A stretch of DNA of 64,000 bases from Bugula neritina (GCA_964035545.1 OZ037765.1:12640698-12704697); one strand, 5' to 3'. Positions 28,201-42,363 are shown, numbered from the stretch's first letter. Made by a program: numbers and translations. The notes: generated from the letters alone by a model not told the origin.

Positions 28201-31200
28201 AAAAGGGAGATTATGCTAACAATTAACTTATATAAAAACTCTTCTGACTAACCCAACCTTTTGAACTAAAGAAATTTCGAGCTTACAGCAAATATTCTAC
28301 TAGCTTCATCATTGTTTAACCCAAGCATCTGCCTAATTAGTTTACGGGTTTCAAAGTTTGATTGATTTTTGTTTTCAGCCTGAAATTGAGTGCTGAGTTA
28401 GTCATGGGCATGAGGCTATCTATGCACATATAAATAGTAGCCAGCTACTCTCCAAGTTCAAGTATTTTATTTATAATTGAAAGTTTGAAATCCAAATTGT
28501 TCAAATCTAACAAAACCGTGAATAATTTGAGATAAGAAACCACAATAATCTTGGCCGGTTGCTAGATTTCTAAGTGGTCAGCAAATAAATGCTTGGTTTT
28601 AATTTCTACACCCCTCCCCCTTCTTGTTTTTAATACCGCCCTTCAACTTAACTGATGGTCACTTGAAAAATACTTTCCTAGATAATCAAATGATGGGGGG
28701 GGGGGGGGGAGAGGAGGAGAACTCAACAAAGTCAAGTCCTGCCCTATCAAGCTACCTGAATACCAAGTGTAACATTATAAGCCATCCTCTCTTATTACAT
28801 TTGCAAAGTTAAAGCTAAACTGTGAGTTAAACCTATTGTATAAGACAAACTTGAAAAAATATAGCAGTGAGCTGTGCATTTGAAGCAAAAAAGATAAGTT
28901 ATCTCCATAAACTTCAAAGAGAAAGTTAATACGTGGGTAGAGATAGTAGTGCATACTGTAGATACACACACCCTTTTCTTAAGTTTTACTAGCCGTGATA
29001 AACCGGTTTGCTTTGTAAGAACCTTACAGTGGTAGCTGATATCTCTGTTAACTACATCATAGGCGTAGCAGATATCAGCATGAAGACTAGTTTGAGGCCC
29101 CTTGAAATCAACAACATTTAAATGAGTCAAATCCCCTGCCTACTTCCTTGGCAGATGGTTATATTAGTTTTTTCCCCACAAACTGGTTTACTAAAAACTA
29201 ATGCAAGTTTATAGTCACCATCCCTGTGAGAAACCCCTGATGGAAAAGGGTTTTTGTTAAATCCCGCTAAGGACTTATTCAGATGAGGCACAGGAGCAAT
29301 TATGACTGAATGCTCTTCCTAACATCACCAATGGCCTTTGTCAGAGCTTGAACCCATAACTTCGTGCTCACTAGGCAAACACTCCAACCCCTTAGACCAC
29401 AGCTGCTCCCAAAACTGGTTTACTAAAAACATTTCTCTTAAATCAAATTTAACCTTAAATCTTGAGAGCACAGTTTTCTTCTTAGGCACTCCTTTGGCAG
29501 CTGGTGGGTTGCTAGCTATAAGACAGGTGACGAAGGATGACTGACTTTCAACTAGTGCTGTCTCTATATCAGCTGGTATTAAATCCTGTCAGAAAATAAC
29601 ACAAAGTCAAGGATGAACGTGAAATACTTACTAGAATAACTAACTTACTGAATTCATTCAATATGTTTTAAGAAGATTGAAATCTTGGCTGGTTGAATTG
29701 TAAATGAATTATGAATGACTAAAGGGCAACTTTCACTTGAAAAACTAGATTGACTTTATGAAATTCTAAAATCTAAATCATAATTAGGCTTTTATTTCTA
29801 ATGATTAGTTTTAACTCGAGAAGGTTTAAAAGAAAGCAGTAACTCCTAAAATAGTTATATTAGTATAGTATAAGAGCTAATTAGTCAACCAAATTGCAGT
29901 CAGTCAAGAAACTGGACTTTTAAATAACCCAACAACACCACATCAACTAGTCAACTAATCCAGAAACTTATTTCTAATACTTAACTTCAGTATTTAGGAA
30001 GATGTTACACCCAGAACAGCTCAAACATTTATAAAAAAAAACAAGAAAGTTGAAAAACTACCATGTTTTTCTCTACAAGACCTGTAGAGGAGTAAGTGAC
30101 ACAGCCTGCATAGTGCTGAATGGTAAACTGTTTATTCAGTACATCCTTATGGCGGCAAGTGAGATTAGGGTGGCCCTTCAAGGGTGCCAGTTGTTCAGAC
30201 ACCTCTTGGGCTTTGATTCTGTTCAATTGGCACTCCTTCAACAGTTATTACAGGTAATCATGACAACTGCTTGGTAGTAAAAGTAGAAGATCTGGGAAGT
30301 CATAGGAAATCAGGTGATATTGGTTGCGTTTTCATAGACGCAGTTGGTGATTGCAAAGCTGAGATAAAAATATAATTAGAACTAGGATTCAATCAATAGA
30401 ATGCCAGTGAAGGGTGATAAGATAATTGCATCACCTAATACTCTCAAGTAGCAGTAGGAGAGCTGCTTTACTGTTTACTACTTGTCCTATGCACTCAAGT
30501 GGCTTGGTAAATTAAATCCATTTAGAGTAAAACAAGTACAACTTTACCCAACTGAAGCTTAAACACCGTAAAACTATAATGTAGAACAACTCTTTGTGGT
30601 TAGATAATTTCCTGGAGTCCAACAGCAAGTTTTACCAATGCAATTACAAAAGTTTCATTTGACTAGAACTTCTATGCGTTGGTAAAATGCTTTCAGCTGT
30701 AGGTTGGCAAATTAAAATTGATTTATATTAAATTAATTTGAAGTGTATTTATGCCTTTACTGAAAAAGTTTCAGCTGCCTGGCACTTTCTTATAGCTGCA
30801 CTAAAACTCATTAAAATTGACTAATGACTCACCTATCCCTTTGAAAAAAAAAACATAACCACAAAGTCAATTGCATAATGAGAGCTATAATTAAAAGCTT
30901 TCATTTGGATTAAGACGATTTATTCAACACCCTTAAAGCAAATCATCTAAATTCTAATAAAAAGTCAAATATGGGCAGCTAAAGGATTAATCACTCTAAG
31001 AATTTGATAGGGAAAGCCATTATTCCTGAGTGTTAATATAATGCAACCACCATGGAATAGATTACGTATTCCATGAATAAGTTAGCAGTTATAAGCAGGT
31101 TCAAACCAAACTATAGGAAGCTCTGCAGTTGAAGATCAAACACCTTGAAGGAATTTGCTAGATGACAACAAGCAAACTCCAATTGTGTTTCTTTATTAGA

Positions 31201-34200
31201 AAAACTAGCATTACATTACGCAAGATATTTCTAGCAAAACAGCAATATTATTGGGTTACATACAAACAGAATTTGGTAACTATTGCAGTAATTGAACATC
31301 AGATACCTAGAAAGATTTAATAAAAAGAAAGAAAGAATTTGTAGTACTCGATTGAATTTTCTGAAAATCTAATTTAATTATGAGTACCAAACAACTCGAG
31401 TCCCTTAGTTGGGGTGTCCTATGCTTCAACTTTTGGTGAATAAAATAATTATCTTATTCTGAAAGTAAAGGCCAGCAGCATAAGCAGCAACTGTCATATA
31501 GCACCTAAATAACTGTAAGATGTAATTTTACAACAAACAGTAGGAAGTATGATTTGGAGTTATTACCTCATCAAGTAGTGAGAATATACTGGGAGAGCCG
31601 GACATCAGCTGCACACAGCTCTCGTTATCTGAACAGAGAAAGATTTCCTCCCAGACAACTCCTTCCTCTAAATACTCAGCCTGTATGTCTTTCAGATAAT
31701 GTTGCACAAAGTAGAGCTGCAGCCTCTCATTTGCGTAGTTTATACACAACTGCTCTAAGCTGTTCACTTGGAAGGACTCAAACCCATATATATCCAGAAG
31801 TCCTGTAATGTTATATTTACATAAATTGAGTTGCGTTTTAATATAAGATATAGTAACCAACATGCAAATCAGGGGGGTTGAACCCCTGAGGCACCTACTA
31901 TATGTCGTAATTTGTTATAGCAAAAGCATCGAGAATGCATTCCAAGTCTTTTAAATCTGTAGAAACATTACTTGTATTATAAAGAATACATTAGTGAATT
32001 TTTAACTTCTAAAGATATTATAATTGACAAGTAAATACTAAAAAATTTTTAGGCTTAGAGTAGAGAACATATTGAAATATTTAGAAAAGAAAATTATATT
32101 ATCTCATAATCAATCCAGTATTATATCCCCATAAAAACAATAAGATGCTAGCAGAAAATGACTAATAATATGTTAAACTGGTATCAGAATTAAAAGGAAC
32201 AAGCATTTGATAGTAATCTAGTTGATTTGAAACAATTTCTATTCCAACATGATTAACATCAGCACAAAAATTAACTACTCTGAAAGTTGGCTGCCATAGT
32301 GTGGATGTATAATACTTCTCTGTATAACTGATAATCACAATGAGTCATTATTAGAAAAAGAGATTTCATTAATGATTTGCTTAAATACATGCACTTGTAG
32401 GTTATGAATAACACTTTAAATCAACTGTGAGGGTAGACTATGAGGACAGTGTAATGTTAGAAGAGCAAATAGAGAAGAGGATGTTGGTATTTCAAGACTT
32501 TAGATGGAATCCCATAAACACATCCAACAATGGTCTGTTTGTTTTCAAAATGTAATCTCATAAGGTTGGTGCAACAAGCACTTTGCATTGGAATAAGCCG
32601 TGGGAGTTACTGCCCATGCAGCAAGATAAAATTTTAAAGCTCCACAGTTTGAAAAGTAAACAATATCTGACTCACCAATAAAAGAGGTGTGGGTCTCACT
32701 TTTTATCTTGCAGTTGACGTGATTGACCAGAAACTTGAAGAGACTGTAAAACATATTCAAGTCAATTATCAGATAGTGTCTGATTGAAGATGTGATCACA
32801 ACTTTGATGAACAGCAGTTGAAAAAGAAATAATTTCCAACTCTTACTACAACTAATAATACTAGATCAAAGAAATTTCCTAAAAATAAAACTCTTTTCCA
32901 GTAGCAGACTTTTTAAGCTACTAGACTCTAGAAAATAAGAATTCTTACTTGTCATAAAGCAGCTTGGCTATACAATCTCTTCTACTTTCAGCTTCTACCA
33001 TGGTGCAGGGTTTATAGAATACACTCTTCCTCCTGGCATGTGATGCGGATATACATCTGTATAGCAACAGTTGGGACAGCCTCTCTTTACTCATACCCAG
33101 TAACTCACTTGACTTCAGCAAGAAAGCTTCAGATGAATCTAAAAACATACAAGTATTACAAATGTCCTACAAAGTCACTAAGTTAAATCACAACCTTCGC
33201 CACAAATGAATTGTATTTGTCTCCACATGCCTTTTACCAACATATTGGAATAAAAACTCAAAATGTTGAAAAAATTACATAATATTATTTTTCAAATTAT
33301 ATAAAAATCGCCAAAAGATGTATGCAGTTTTCAGGCAAACCATGCTAAACCAAAGTGAAATTAGAAATGGGGGCAGCTACAGTTTCAGGTGGATGCTAGT
33401 GATCTTATTACTTAGTAAAAATGCATCAACCTACATACATTCAGACTGTCTACATTGAAAAAAACATCAGCATTATTCCTCTTAAATGTAAATTTTGTGA
33501 CTGCTTTGTCAGTCTTGTTGTCCTAGCCAAATACTGTGTAACGTTTTTGTATAATAAACTGGTGTAGCACTGGATGGTTTCTCTTTCCAGTTTTATTGAA
33601 TAGAAATTGGCAAATGAAATGCACAATATTATTTATTTTAATTTGGTAAATGATCAATTCAGATATTGATAGTAGAAAAAGTGGTATAGTCATAAATTTT
33701 GTGACAAAACTTAAAATAAATTTTAAGAAATATTGAAGCAAATAATTTACAAACTTCCATAAATGTATTGTAAACTAGAACAAATTAGTAGTAGACAATA
33801 GCGTGGAGTAACCATCACAGAGTGATAAAGGAGTCTGTAGCAAACTATGTCCAAGAAAAGATAACTACTACAAAAGCAAAAGTTTGCACATATGTTCTTA
33901 TGGACTGCTAATTGAAACAATGGTCTATGAAATAAAGGGCTAGAATGCAGTTTTGTTTCAAATGTCACTATTAAAACAATTGTACTAGTGGGAGTCTAGC
34001 ATAAAACCTTCTGGCATACGAAACTTCAAAAACTCAACATAAACATAAGTAGTATAACAAAAGAGCAGTTTAACACACCTGAAATCCGTATATCATCATT
34101 GTGCGGAACAAACTGTATGTTTCCTAAACACAGGATTCCTCCTAGAACCTATGTGATAGTAAATCAACAAGCTTGACCAAACACATTTGCATCATAAAAA

Positions 34201-37200
34201 CCATAATCACAATATAAACTCACTCTAGAAGACAAGTTGTAGAGGCAGAAGTGAAATAATAGAAATCACGTACTACACAGAGTAAATATTTCAAGACATT
34301 ATAGACAAGTCTCACAAAAGTTGAGAAATAAAATGTTCAATTGCAGAAGTAAAGTAAACATTATGTAATAAACAAAACATGAGTATAAGCTAAAAACATA
34401 AGTTTTATTAAGCAGCTTTCTAACAAAGAGTTAAAAAGAAGCATATTATTGAATATACATGAAACTGTATTTATTCTGTGGGTGACATAAATCATTGCTG
34501 AAATGTTAGCAAAACAAATTAATATGTTCCTAGTATAGGTAGTGCAGCTACCCATCTTAAAATAAGCCAAAGTGATTAGAAACTTACTTGAGACACAAGA
34601 GATATGACTCGTGGTTCTCATGGAAATGTTACTGGAAAAAAACTCGCGCAGGTTTGAAGTCACCATCCCTGTGAGAACCTCTGATGAAAGGGGTTTTAGT
34701 TAAATCAGGCTACGGACTTATTTAAATGTGATACAAGATCAATTATAACTGGATGCTCTTCCTAACATCGCCAATGACCGTTGTCAGGGTTCGAACCCGT
34801 GATTTCATGTTTACTAAGCCGATGCTCTAACCTCTAGACCACGACTGCTCCCTGCAACTATTACTTAAAGCCACCCATTGAATGCTCACCTCGAAGATCT
34901 GGTGCTGATGTGTTCCTGTAAAACCAGCATCCCGCCACATCTGTAAGAACCTTGACCAGCTGTCATATTCATATCCTGAAAGAAAATACTCAAATTATGC
35001 AATATTATATACAATTATACAATCTCATATACAATCATACAGTATTATATACAATAATAGATACAATATATACAATTATAAAATACAATGTTACCACAAA
35101 AAGTCAAAAATCAAATACACCTTAAAATGTAAATTAGCTTTTCATATGCACTTGATCAATATCTTGTAAAACTTTGGAATTTTAAAACTGTTGTTTTAAT
35201 GTTATAAAGCCAGCAAAAACACAGCTACTATAATGAATAGTTATAATTTATATACAATAGGCAACCATAGGACAAATAAACACTTACACGTAAACCTAAA
35301 CATACATATAGCCTTATTTCTTACCATTATTTGGAGTAGATTTGGCATATTGATAAACTTTTGCATCCCCTACCAAATATCGCTCCCTATCCTCAGCAGA
35401 TAAGCCTTCTAAAAACTTTTGAGAAAACAGAACACATACAGATAAATATTAGCAACAAAATACAGGAACTTTCTATCCAAATTCTTTTGAAAGAACAAAG
35501 TTTGAATATAATTTAAATTGCAACTAATAATCACTACTTAAATATTCAATATTGTATGCTATATAATAGTGCTAATACCTGATAAAATATATGAAAGTTG
35601 AAGTTGTCTACTCCCTGATGCACAACTCTAGTTTTCTCGAGCAAGTAGGTTTGAATATAAGCCCCAACAATTGAAGTGTTATCATCAAACTGCAGCACTA
35701 TATATTTGCCAAATCTCGACGAGTTATCATTGCATTTTGTGCAAGCATTACCTGCCAAAATAAAAAAAAGTTAAAATAAGAAAATTGCAAAAAAGCTGGA
35801 GTTACAAGGTCAAATACTCATATAATAAAAAATTATTTAAAATTTATATCATCTCTAATTATTATCATTCAGCTTCACCACAAGTTCATTTACATTTCAA
35901 CTTTTAACAGCAGTAATCTTAGACTTATAACACTTTATCATCTACTCACTTTCATATGTCAGGTGGACACACTTACCAAATGCCTCCAGAACCGGGCTGA
36001 AAGATAACACTTGCTGCTCCAAATGTTGTGCGTGTCTTTTAGTTGGGGTTTGTGTATTGTATGTTGTGATCCAATTCAATAGATACTTTGTGCTTTCAGT
36101 CTGCAACACTCTCGAGATAAAACTACTGCCATATTAAACATGTGCTTCTCAAGCAGTCTTGAGACCCTTGTTGCATTCTAGGCAATCGAAACATTTTTAC
36201 ATAAAAAAAGCAGTGAAATAATTGACTGGGCAAACATAATTGAAAAAGTGTTAAGTTAACATAATGAGCATGTTGAATATTATACTATAAGCAAAGTCTC
36301 CCATTTGTGACAAGAAACTTACCTTGCCTGATCCACTCTCTCCACTGACTACAACACTTGTGTTAGATTTCTCACCAGCCACTTTTCTGATTGAGTTAAC
36401 AGCATTCTCGGCAATTTTGTAAATATGAGGCTGAAAAAACACTTACAAAATTATACTTGTGTCGATTAGTGACTACCAATAGACTGCAACAAGTACAAAC
36501 CTCAACTTTCTATACCTATTTCCGAAAATCTATGGGCTTAACATTCGTCTAGGATCACAAATACTTTAGCTTAAAATTATATTTCTGGTGACAACATATT
36601 TTATTACCTCATCACACTTCAATGGAGTATTAGGTTGATTCAAGCGAAAAGGTGAATTTATAAAACGGTATGGATTAACGGCCACTAGAGTTGTTCCAGC
36701 CCATGTGTAGATCTTATCTTGAAAAAACCGCTGTTTCAACAACTCTAAAACTGGCAACAGACAACAATCATTACTGCCTTTAAACCAAGACATAAGTGTC
36801 AGAATATTGCAGGTCAAACACAGGACATGAATGCAAATTAGTTAGTCCATTTTAGGTTAACACACCACCCTGGCTAGCACAAGCAGAATGTAAACGAATA
36901 TACAAAATTAGAGAGACTCCTTGGTCTTAAAAATAAATATGTACAAATTTGGCAGTTTTGGAATGCTTTATTCTCCATGTTAGACTATTTGCCTGTACAG
37001 GGGTTGGGTTGGTTCTAAAACTCTCAAAATGATATAAGAATAAAAAACAGTAAGTTTAAGAAAACTGCATAAGAAAGGAGCCTAATTCTATCAAAATTTA
37101 GTTTAAAAAAGAAAAGTGAGTTTAACGTTTTGAAAGTTAAATCTTCATAAAAAAACGTTTTAGATATTGTCTTCAGTATCTCAAAACGATGTAATGATTT

Positions 37201-38119
37201 TGTATAAGAGTATACGTAGTTCAATACATTTAGGAGCTACAGTTTAAATGCAGGGAAAATTTAGTCTAGAATAAATATATGCTTGTAGCTTGCAGGCAAA
37301 GAGCAGACAGTACTCAGTACACAAACTAACCAATACTATTTTCTTCAGTGATTGAGAACAGATATAATACTCATTTAGGATAAACATTGGTTACATTTGA
37401 ATAGTCATTACTAAAATATCCATTGCAAAGTTTTATTTTTCAGCCTACAAAAAATAGTTCCGCTTATGTAGTTCTTGGTTCAGTGTCTAGAAAATTATTG
37501 CTTAATTTCAACCAAACAACTTCTCATGCTATAAAGTTCTGCTACAACTACCAGCTATTCAAACTGCAATGATGCATCCCAAACTAGGCCATTTATATGT
37601 CTAAAAGTAATTCTGGAATATAAAATGGGATAATTTTTATACAAAAGCAATAAAATATCAATTAGAGCCAGTCTAATAAATTATTATAGTTCTAAGACAC
37701 AATAATGTTTTGTAGGCACAAAATACAGTCAAAAAACTTAATAACGGATGAGATAAGAAGTTTCTGCAATGTAAATGGAGAGAAATAATAGCATAAAAGG
37801 TCAAGCCAACTATCACATTGAACAACAAGCTCTCATTGCAACTATTAATCAGTTTCATGATTGATTTGTTGTTACCTAGTAATCAAATGTATTCATAATG
37901 TATAGCTATTGCATAAGTTGCAGAGGCAATAAAAAGGCAATACATTTTGGTTCTCAGCTCACAGCATTATATATAATATTAAAATAGTCATCACTGCAAT
38001 GATAAACACTTATGGTAGTAAAAAATTGTTTTAATTGATGAGTAGACTTAGGCCTACTTACTTGTGCTATTAGTGAGAATGCTCAACTGATCAGCATCAG
38101 ATAGCAGTGGCGACTCCAT
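22226..38119 (-). CDS. MYO19: Unconventional myosin XIX, 22 exons, about 954 aa
   Basis: Exons (minus): 38062-38119, 36608-36750, 36323-36430, 35977-36100, 35579-35751, 35325-35415, 34890-34975, 34079-34148, 32949-33138, 32676-32743, 31567-31802, 30062-30235, 29454-29585, 28287-28379, 27652-27830, 27147-27349, 24482-24597, 24007-24186, 23919-23949, 23563-23706, 22554-22714, 22226-22330. The motor has the P-loop GESGSGK (about 97-103), NDNSSRFGK (switch I region), [10 protein letters not shown] (switch II) and [10 protein letters not shown]-type helices follow (IQCAWRKY), then a short tail ending [12 protein letters not shown], which resembles the mitochondria-binding tail end of MYO19. Length is close to human (970 aa). 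Family knowledge: an actin motor on the outer mitochondrial membrane. The first exon is open upstream to an acceptor at 38134, so an earlier start exon is possible. The 31-nt exon is inferred from phase. The last intron starts with GC. Confidence 0.9.
23233..23446 (+). mobile_element. tRNA-derived SINE, copy 4
   Basis: Starts GGGAGCAGCCGTGATCTAGG, with a perfect B-box GGGTTCGAACCC, the AGAGCATCCAGTCATAATTG body, and a tail ending near ACTATAAGCTTGCGGG. It lies antisense in the MYO19 intron between the exons at 23563-23706 and 22554-22714. The same insertion is present in the inverted duplicate at 50011-50176, so it predates the duplication. Confidence 0.9.
25268..26748. mobile_element. hAT-type DNA transposon, decayed or non-autonomous, with 8-bp duplication
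   Basis: The ends are CAGCGGTTCCCAACC on the left and, on the complementary strand of the right end, CAGTGGTCCCAAC; this is the CAG(T/C)GGTT end typical of hAT elements. The flanks TCATAGAG (25260-25267) and TTATAGAG (26749-26756) differ by one base and fit an 8-bp target duplication. The length is 1481 bp. No intact transposase frame is present. Two foldback sequences sit inside (25675-26262). It lies in the large MYO19 intron between the exons at 27147-27349 and 24482-24597. Confidence 0.82.
25675..26262. repeat. Foldback repeats built on TGGCACAGGTAA-type units
   Basis: At 25700-25802 a unit of the kind GGCACAAATGGAAAA-TAGGT is followed by its own inverse (ACCTAATTTTCTATTTATGC). The outer parts (GGACACCACCT at 25793-25803 and AGGTGGTGTCC at 26041-26051) pair with each other across about 240 bp. 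At 26210-26262 the ATTTTTACCTGTGCC unit occurs again. It is nested in the hAT-type element. Confidence 0.7.
29196..29410 (-). mobile_element. tRNA-derived SINE, copy 5
   Basis: In minus orientation it starts GGGAGCAGCTGTGGTCTAAG and ends in the ACTATAAACTTGCAT tail. It lies in the MYO19 intron, 43 bases after the splice donor of the exon at 29454-29585, in the same orientation as the gene. Confidence 0.88.
34639..34852 (-). mobile_element. tRNA-derived SINE, copy 6
   Basis: In minus orientation it starts GGGAGCAGTCGTGGTCTAGA, has the B-box-like GGGTTCGAACCC, and ends CTTCAAACCTGCGCGAG. It lies 37 bases after the donor of the MYO19 exon at 34890-34975, sense to the gene. Confidence 0.88.
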
Positions 38120-38693
38120 AACCAACAACAAATTCTACAGAGAAAATGAAAACAAGCATACTGTACTGTTATATTATTATCTATTTTAAATATGCAAAAG
38201 AAAACAGGTAAAAATTAGGAGCCACTAAACCAAATTAAAAATATTGAAACTTATAGTTGTACTTAATCTTATGGTTATTTGCTAATTCAATAAAAGCACA
38301 GACTTTGTGCAACTATTCTCTGCTCAGCCTGCCTTAAATTAAAATTCAGACCAGGCATTGATGAGTTGTGAACAAATCAGCTTGCATAACCTACAGTCTC
38401 AAAAAGTTTGCAACAATTACCATAATGATATTGATAATCATAATGCGCTAAATTATTCATGTGACTATTTTTATAAAATTACAACTTACACCGTACACGT
38501 AGAGTTAGTTTTAGACATACTGATACCTAAAAATACTTATATATATACTTATAGTTATAGTGGTAGAAACAATATGGATATACAATTAATACTCATATTA
38601 TATTATATTTATTATTATAAATGGTAACTTAAACTGTAAGTACTAGTCAACTAGTAGTTAGTAAGTTACACTTACAGTCAGTGTTACTGACTA

Positions 38694-38706
38694 GTAGTAG
38701 TAGTAC

Positions 38707-38798
<92 letters not shown>

Positions 38799-38814
38799 AT
38801 ACTAATAGTAGTAG
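38694..38814. repeat. (TAG)n microsatellite
   Basis: About 35 nearly perfect trinucleotide units, with a few ACTAGT/TAATAC interruptions at the edges. Non-coding position upstream of MYO19. Confidence 0.95.
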
Positions 38815-39235
38815 TAACAAATTGCCATCAACTTCAGGCTAAATCTACAACATTACAAATTGAAATACATGATATTTGATGATATAAGTTGAAAAGTTCA
38901 AATCATAACGTTATAATAATGAAACGGTTAATGGGGAGATGCACTTTTTAGAAATGAACCATAATCAAAACGAAAATGATAACGGTAATTATGTTCTGAT
39001 AAAAGAAGTAATAGTCATAGTGATAGCTGCAAGAATCGGGATGCGAGTTTATATCAGAGTGGTATATATACCACACTGGTTTAAATTTTCCCCCGATGGC
39101 CAATAGTTTATTCAATCTGTAGCATGCACGCACCAACTACAAACAAATGCATTTGCCTGCTACAAAACATCTGTTCAAAGGTGTATACGTATAGGGAAAG
39201 TAACTCTATAACAACAACAACCGAGTTGCATGGTA

Positions 39236-39455
39236 AACAAATGGCTTTATAAGCAGCTCCAAGTTAGGGGTGATTGAGTGCAATAGTTTGCAATTCTCAA
39301 GTTTAGAGTTGGGTGTTCAAAGTTCCAATCATCGAACTCAATAATATCTATTCCAGCTCAGTGGTTTCAATCTAAACCTCCAACTCCAAACTTGAGAGCC
39401 GCAAACTACTACACTTAGTCACTCCCGATTTAAAGCTGCTTATAGAACTATTTGT
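39236..39455. mobile_element. Foldback (long inverted-repeat) element, copy 1
   Basis: An arm of about 85 bp starting ACAAATGGCTTTATAAGCAG is repeated in inverse at the right end (CTGCTTATAGAACTATTTGT). Both arms carry the blocks TAGTTTGC and CTCAAGTTT(A/G)GAGTTGG. No coding capacity. A related copy lies at 43679-43838. Confidence 0.72.
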
Positions 39456-42363
39456 AATAAACTCTATTATAAATAACAACATAATTCTTACACACACAAA
39501 AGTTCGAAGTTGAAAAAGGAGTTACGGTGCCTCCGAAAATGTAGTCTAGAATACATGTAGATTTAGGTGTAAGGTCAAGGTTACATCTATCGAAACTTCC
39601 CAAGTTGTCCAGTGTGAGTATTAGATTAAGATTTAGTACGAGTATCAGTATGAGTGAATCATTATCATAATCATACACTACAGTTATTGTTTTATTTTTG
39701 TTATTGTCACGATCACTGTACCTAAAGCTCTGTTAGTGACCTACACTTAGTATGACTTAATTGTATTTACAGTACTAACTAAAAGTTAAACTTGAAGTTA
39801 ATGTTAGGCTATTTTATTTACTTTTACTTTTAGTTTTAGTTTTACAATTAGTATTACTATTAGTATTACTTTTAGTTCAAGTGCTCAGCCCTATAGTTAT
39901 ATTTATGAATAGAATTATATGATTCAGACTTATAGTTGTTATAATATATCACAGGTAAATTTGAACTAATGAATAACTATAAGTAGATTATAAAATTAAA
40001 TGTTAATTCTAAAACTGACACGTAAAAGTTTGAAATTGGTGAATTTCAATTTTATTACATTTACTGTTAGTGTTACTGTATCAGTGTAAGACTAAGAGTA
40101 AGTGTGCGTGTATTGGTTTTAGACTAGTCTAGCATTCGTATTAGTATTACTGCATTACTATTACTTATACTTATACTGCTATTACTATTAGCTTAAGCTT
40201 CTGCTTGTATTTATTATAATTGTATTTATTATCATTATAATTATTATGATTTATTAATTATTTTTATGCTTATACCTATAGTTGTACTTATATAGTTATA
40301 TGTTTCTGAGCTGGGTCTCAGACAATTAATCATTTAAATTCGGTTGGTGACATGTCAGTTGTCAACTTTGACAAAATGAGAATCAATTTTATTTTTAGTT
40401 ATGACTTTTGTAGTTTCTGAATAAACTTCAAAATGGGGACAATTAATTTGTAAGGCTCACTTTATTTTAACTGTAAGAGTCAGCTCTGTGCATGAAAGAC
40501 AGACATCTATGAGTTCTTGCTGCTTGTTCTTATGTAATCATTTTAAGGGCTTAAATAATTTAACTCTTTATAATTATCTGCGTTATTATGTAACAGTTCA
40601 TTATACAATTGTAAACTTTACCATTAACACATAGTTGTTTTTAGTACTATTCTTAAGTTGTTTAACCATTTATACTGGCACACCATAAAGTTTCACATCT
40701 GTCGCCTCTCCTCTACCTCTATAAACAAATGATTTCTAGCTATAAATTGGCTGTAGCTTTTGTAGTTGCTAGCATTCTACTGGTGTATTTTGTGCTGTGA
40801 ACATATTCTACACTTTCAATAAAACATATATTCTTGTTGAAGCAGTCTATACAGATTATTGGAGTTTTGTATCTAACTAGTGGGTTAAGCTAGCAGTAGC
40901 AAGAAGTAAACCAATAGTAAGTGTACTTTAGTCTACAGAGCTGTAGTGAGAGAGATAATCACCATGATCGGTCCTTTTGACTTTCAGTTTTATTGCTGCT
41001 GTATATAAAAATGTGGTTGTACTTGTAATAATAATTAGTAATTGTAATATAAATAATTAAATTTCATATTGACAAACTACTAGGAGTATTAGTATTTCTT
41101 TTAGCTGAAAACCTAAACCACTAACTGACAACTGTACAGGGACAAGTGGCTCTCTTGTGTTTTTTTCTTAATTTTCTTCTTCAAGTTGTATTAAAGTTTT
41201 ATTATAATATTTTGTTCTATTTATTTTTTATGAAGCTATCTCTCTAAACTGGGGCTCTATTTGGGTCAAGGCACACATCTTTGTTGTATTCAAATGCCTT
41301 TATTTTCATTTATTGGCTTTTCTAACAAGTAATGCCCACTGAAACCACTCAAACCTGTTTAGTTGCAGTAACATGCAGTTTGATTTTGAATACATAGCCT
41401 GGAGTCAGTGTTAGCAAACAACTGGTTGCTAAATAAAACTTGTTTGTAACTTATGAACTGGTAATTTAAAAATTATGACAAATAAGGTTACTGCTGTTAA
41501 GATCTATTGCTTCCGTATTAATTTATAATGAAACTGACATTCTAGAATCTATATGCTTTAGTATATTAATATTGGAGAGAGAATTTTTTTCACTCCATTA
41601 TCTTTAAAGCTTACGTATCTAAAATAGGCAGTTTCATTGTATATTTAACAGGATTTAGCTAATCTAGTTTAAATGAAAAGTTGATTGTTCATTGAAGTTG
41701 TATGTAATGTCACTATAGCATCATTCTATCTGGCATAATATTACTTTCTCTGTGCTAGCCTGGTTGTCATTTTGAATAATTTGAGAAAGCATATACCAAT
41801 CTATATACCAAATGGCAACCATACAGTGAAAACATGCAATTTCAAAAAGATGGGAATGTGCTTTGTTGATAGCAAAGATTGTTACACCAACTTTTCACTT
41901 CACATGTGACTGCTGTATTTACTCAATACCCTTTACAACGGCTAGTTTCTTTAACATGAGTGATTAGTGTTCTATGTTAATAGAACACTTCAAAATATTT
42001 ATAAACACTTCAAAATAATATCTACATACAAATAAGCTTTAATGTATAGTCGTATTTTGATTTCAGTGAAGACTTTTAGAGGCAGGTTAATATCATGTTT
42101 CCAATTTTTCAGCCGTCAGTTTATATACATATATATGATTATTATACATCACTGGTACACAACTTTCATATTTAGTATAAACAACTAAAATTATTAATAT
42201 TATAATTATAGTAGATATTTTATCAAATTTATCCCATAATTGTCACATTTGCATTTTGTATTCACTTAGAATTGAGTATTCACAAAAACCTGTCACTCAG
42301 TTCAACAATAAAATCTGACAATACATGTTATTTTGGTTGCAGTTTTCTAGTGCATGTGCAAAC

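Larger units (their letters stand above)
38135..42363. other. Divergent spacer between MYO19 and RAB24
   Basis: MYO19 runs left and RAB24 right from this 4.2-kb interval, so both promoters should lie here. It holds a (TAG)n microsatellite, a foldback element (39236-39455) and TTACTT/TTAGTT-type cryptic repeats (39700-40300). A possible splice acceptor (TTTTGGTTGCAG, ending 42343) precedes the RAB24 start, which implies a 5' untranslated exon further upstream that I could not place. Confidence 0.5.
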
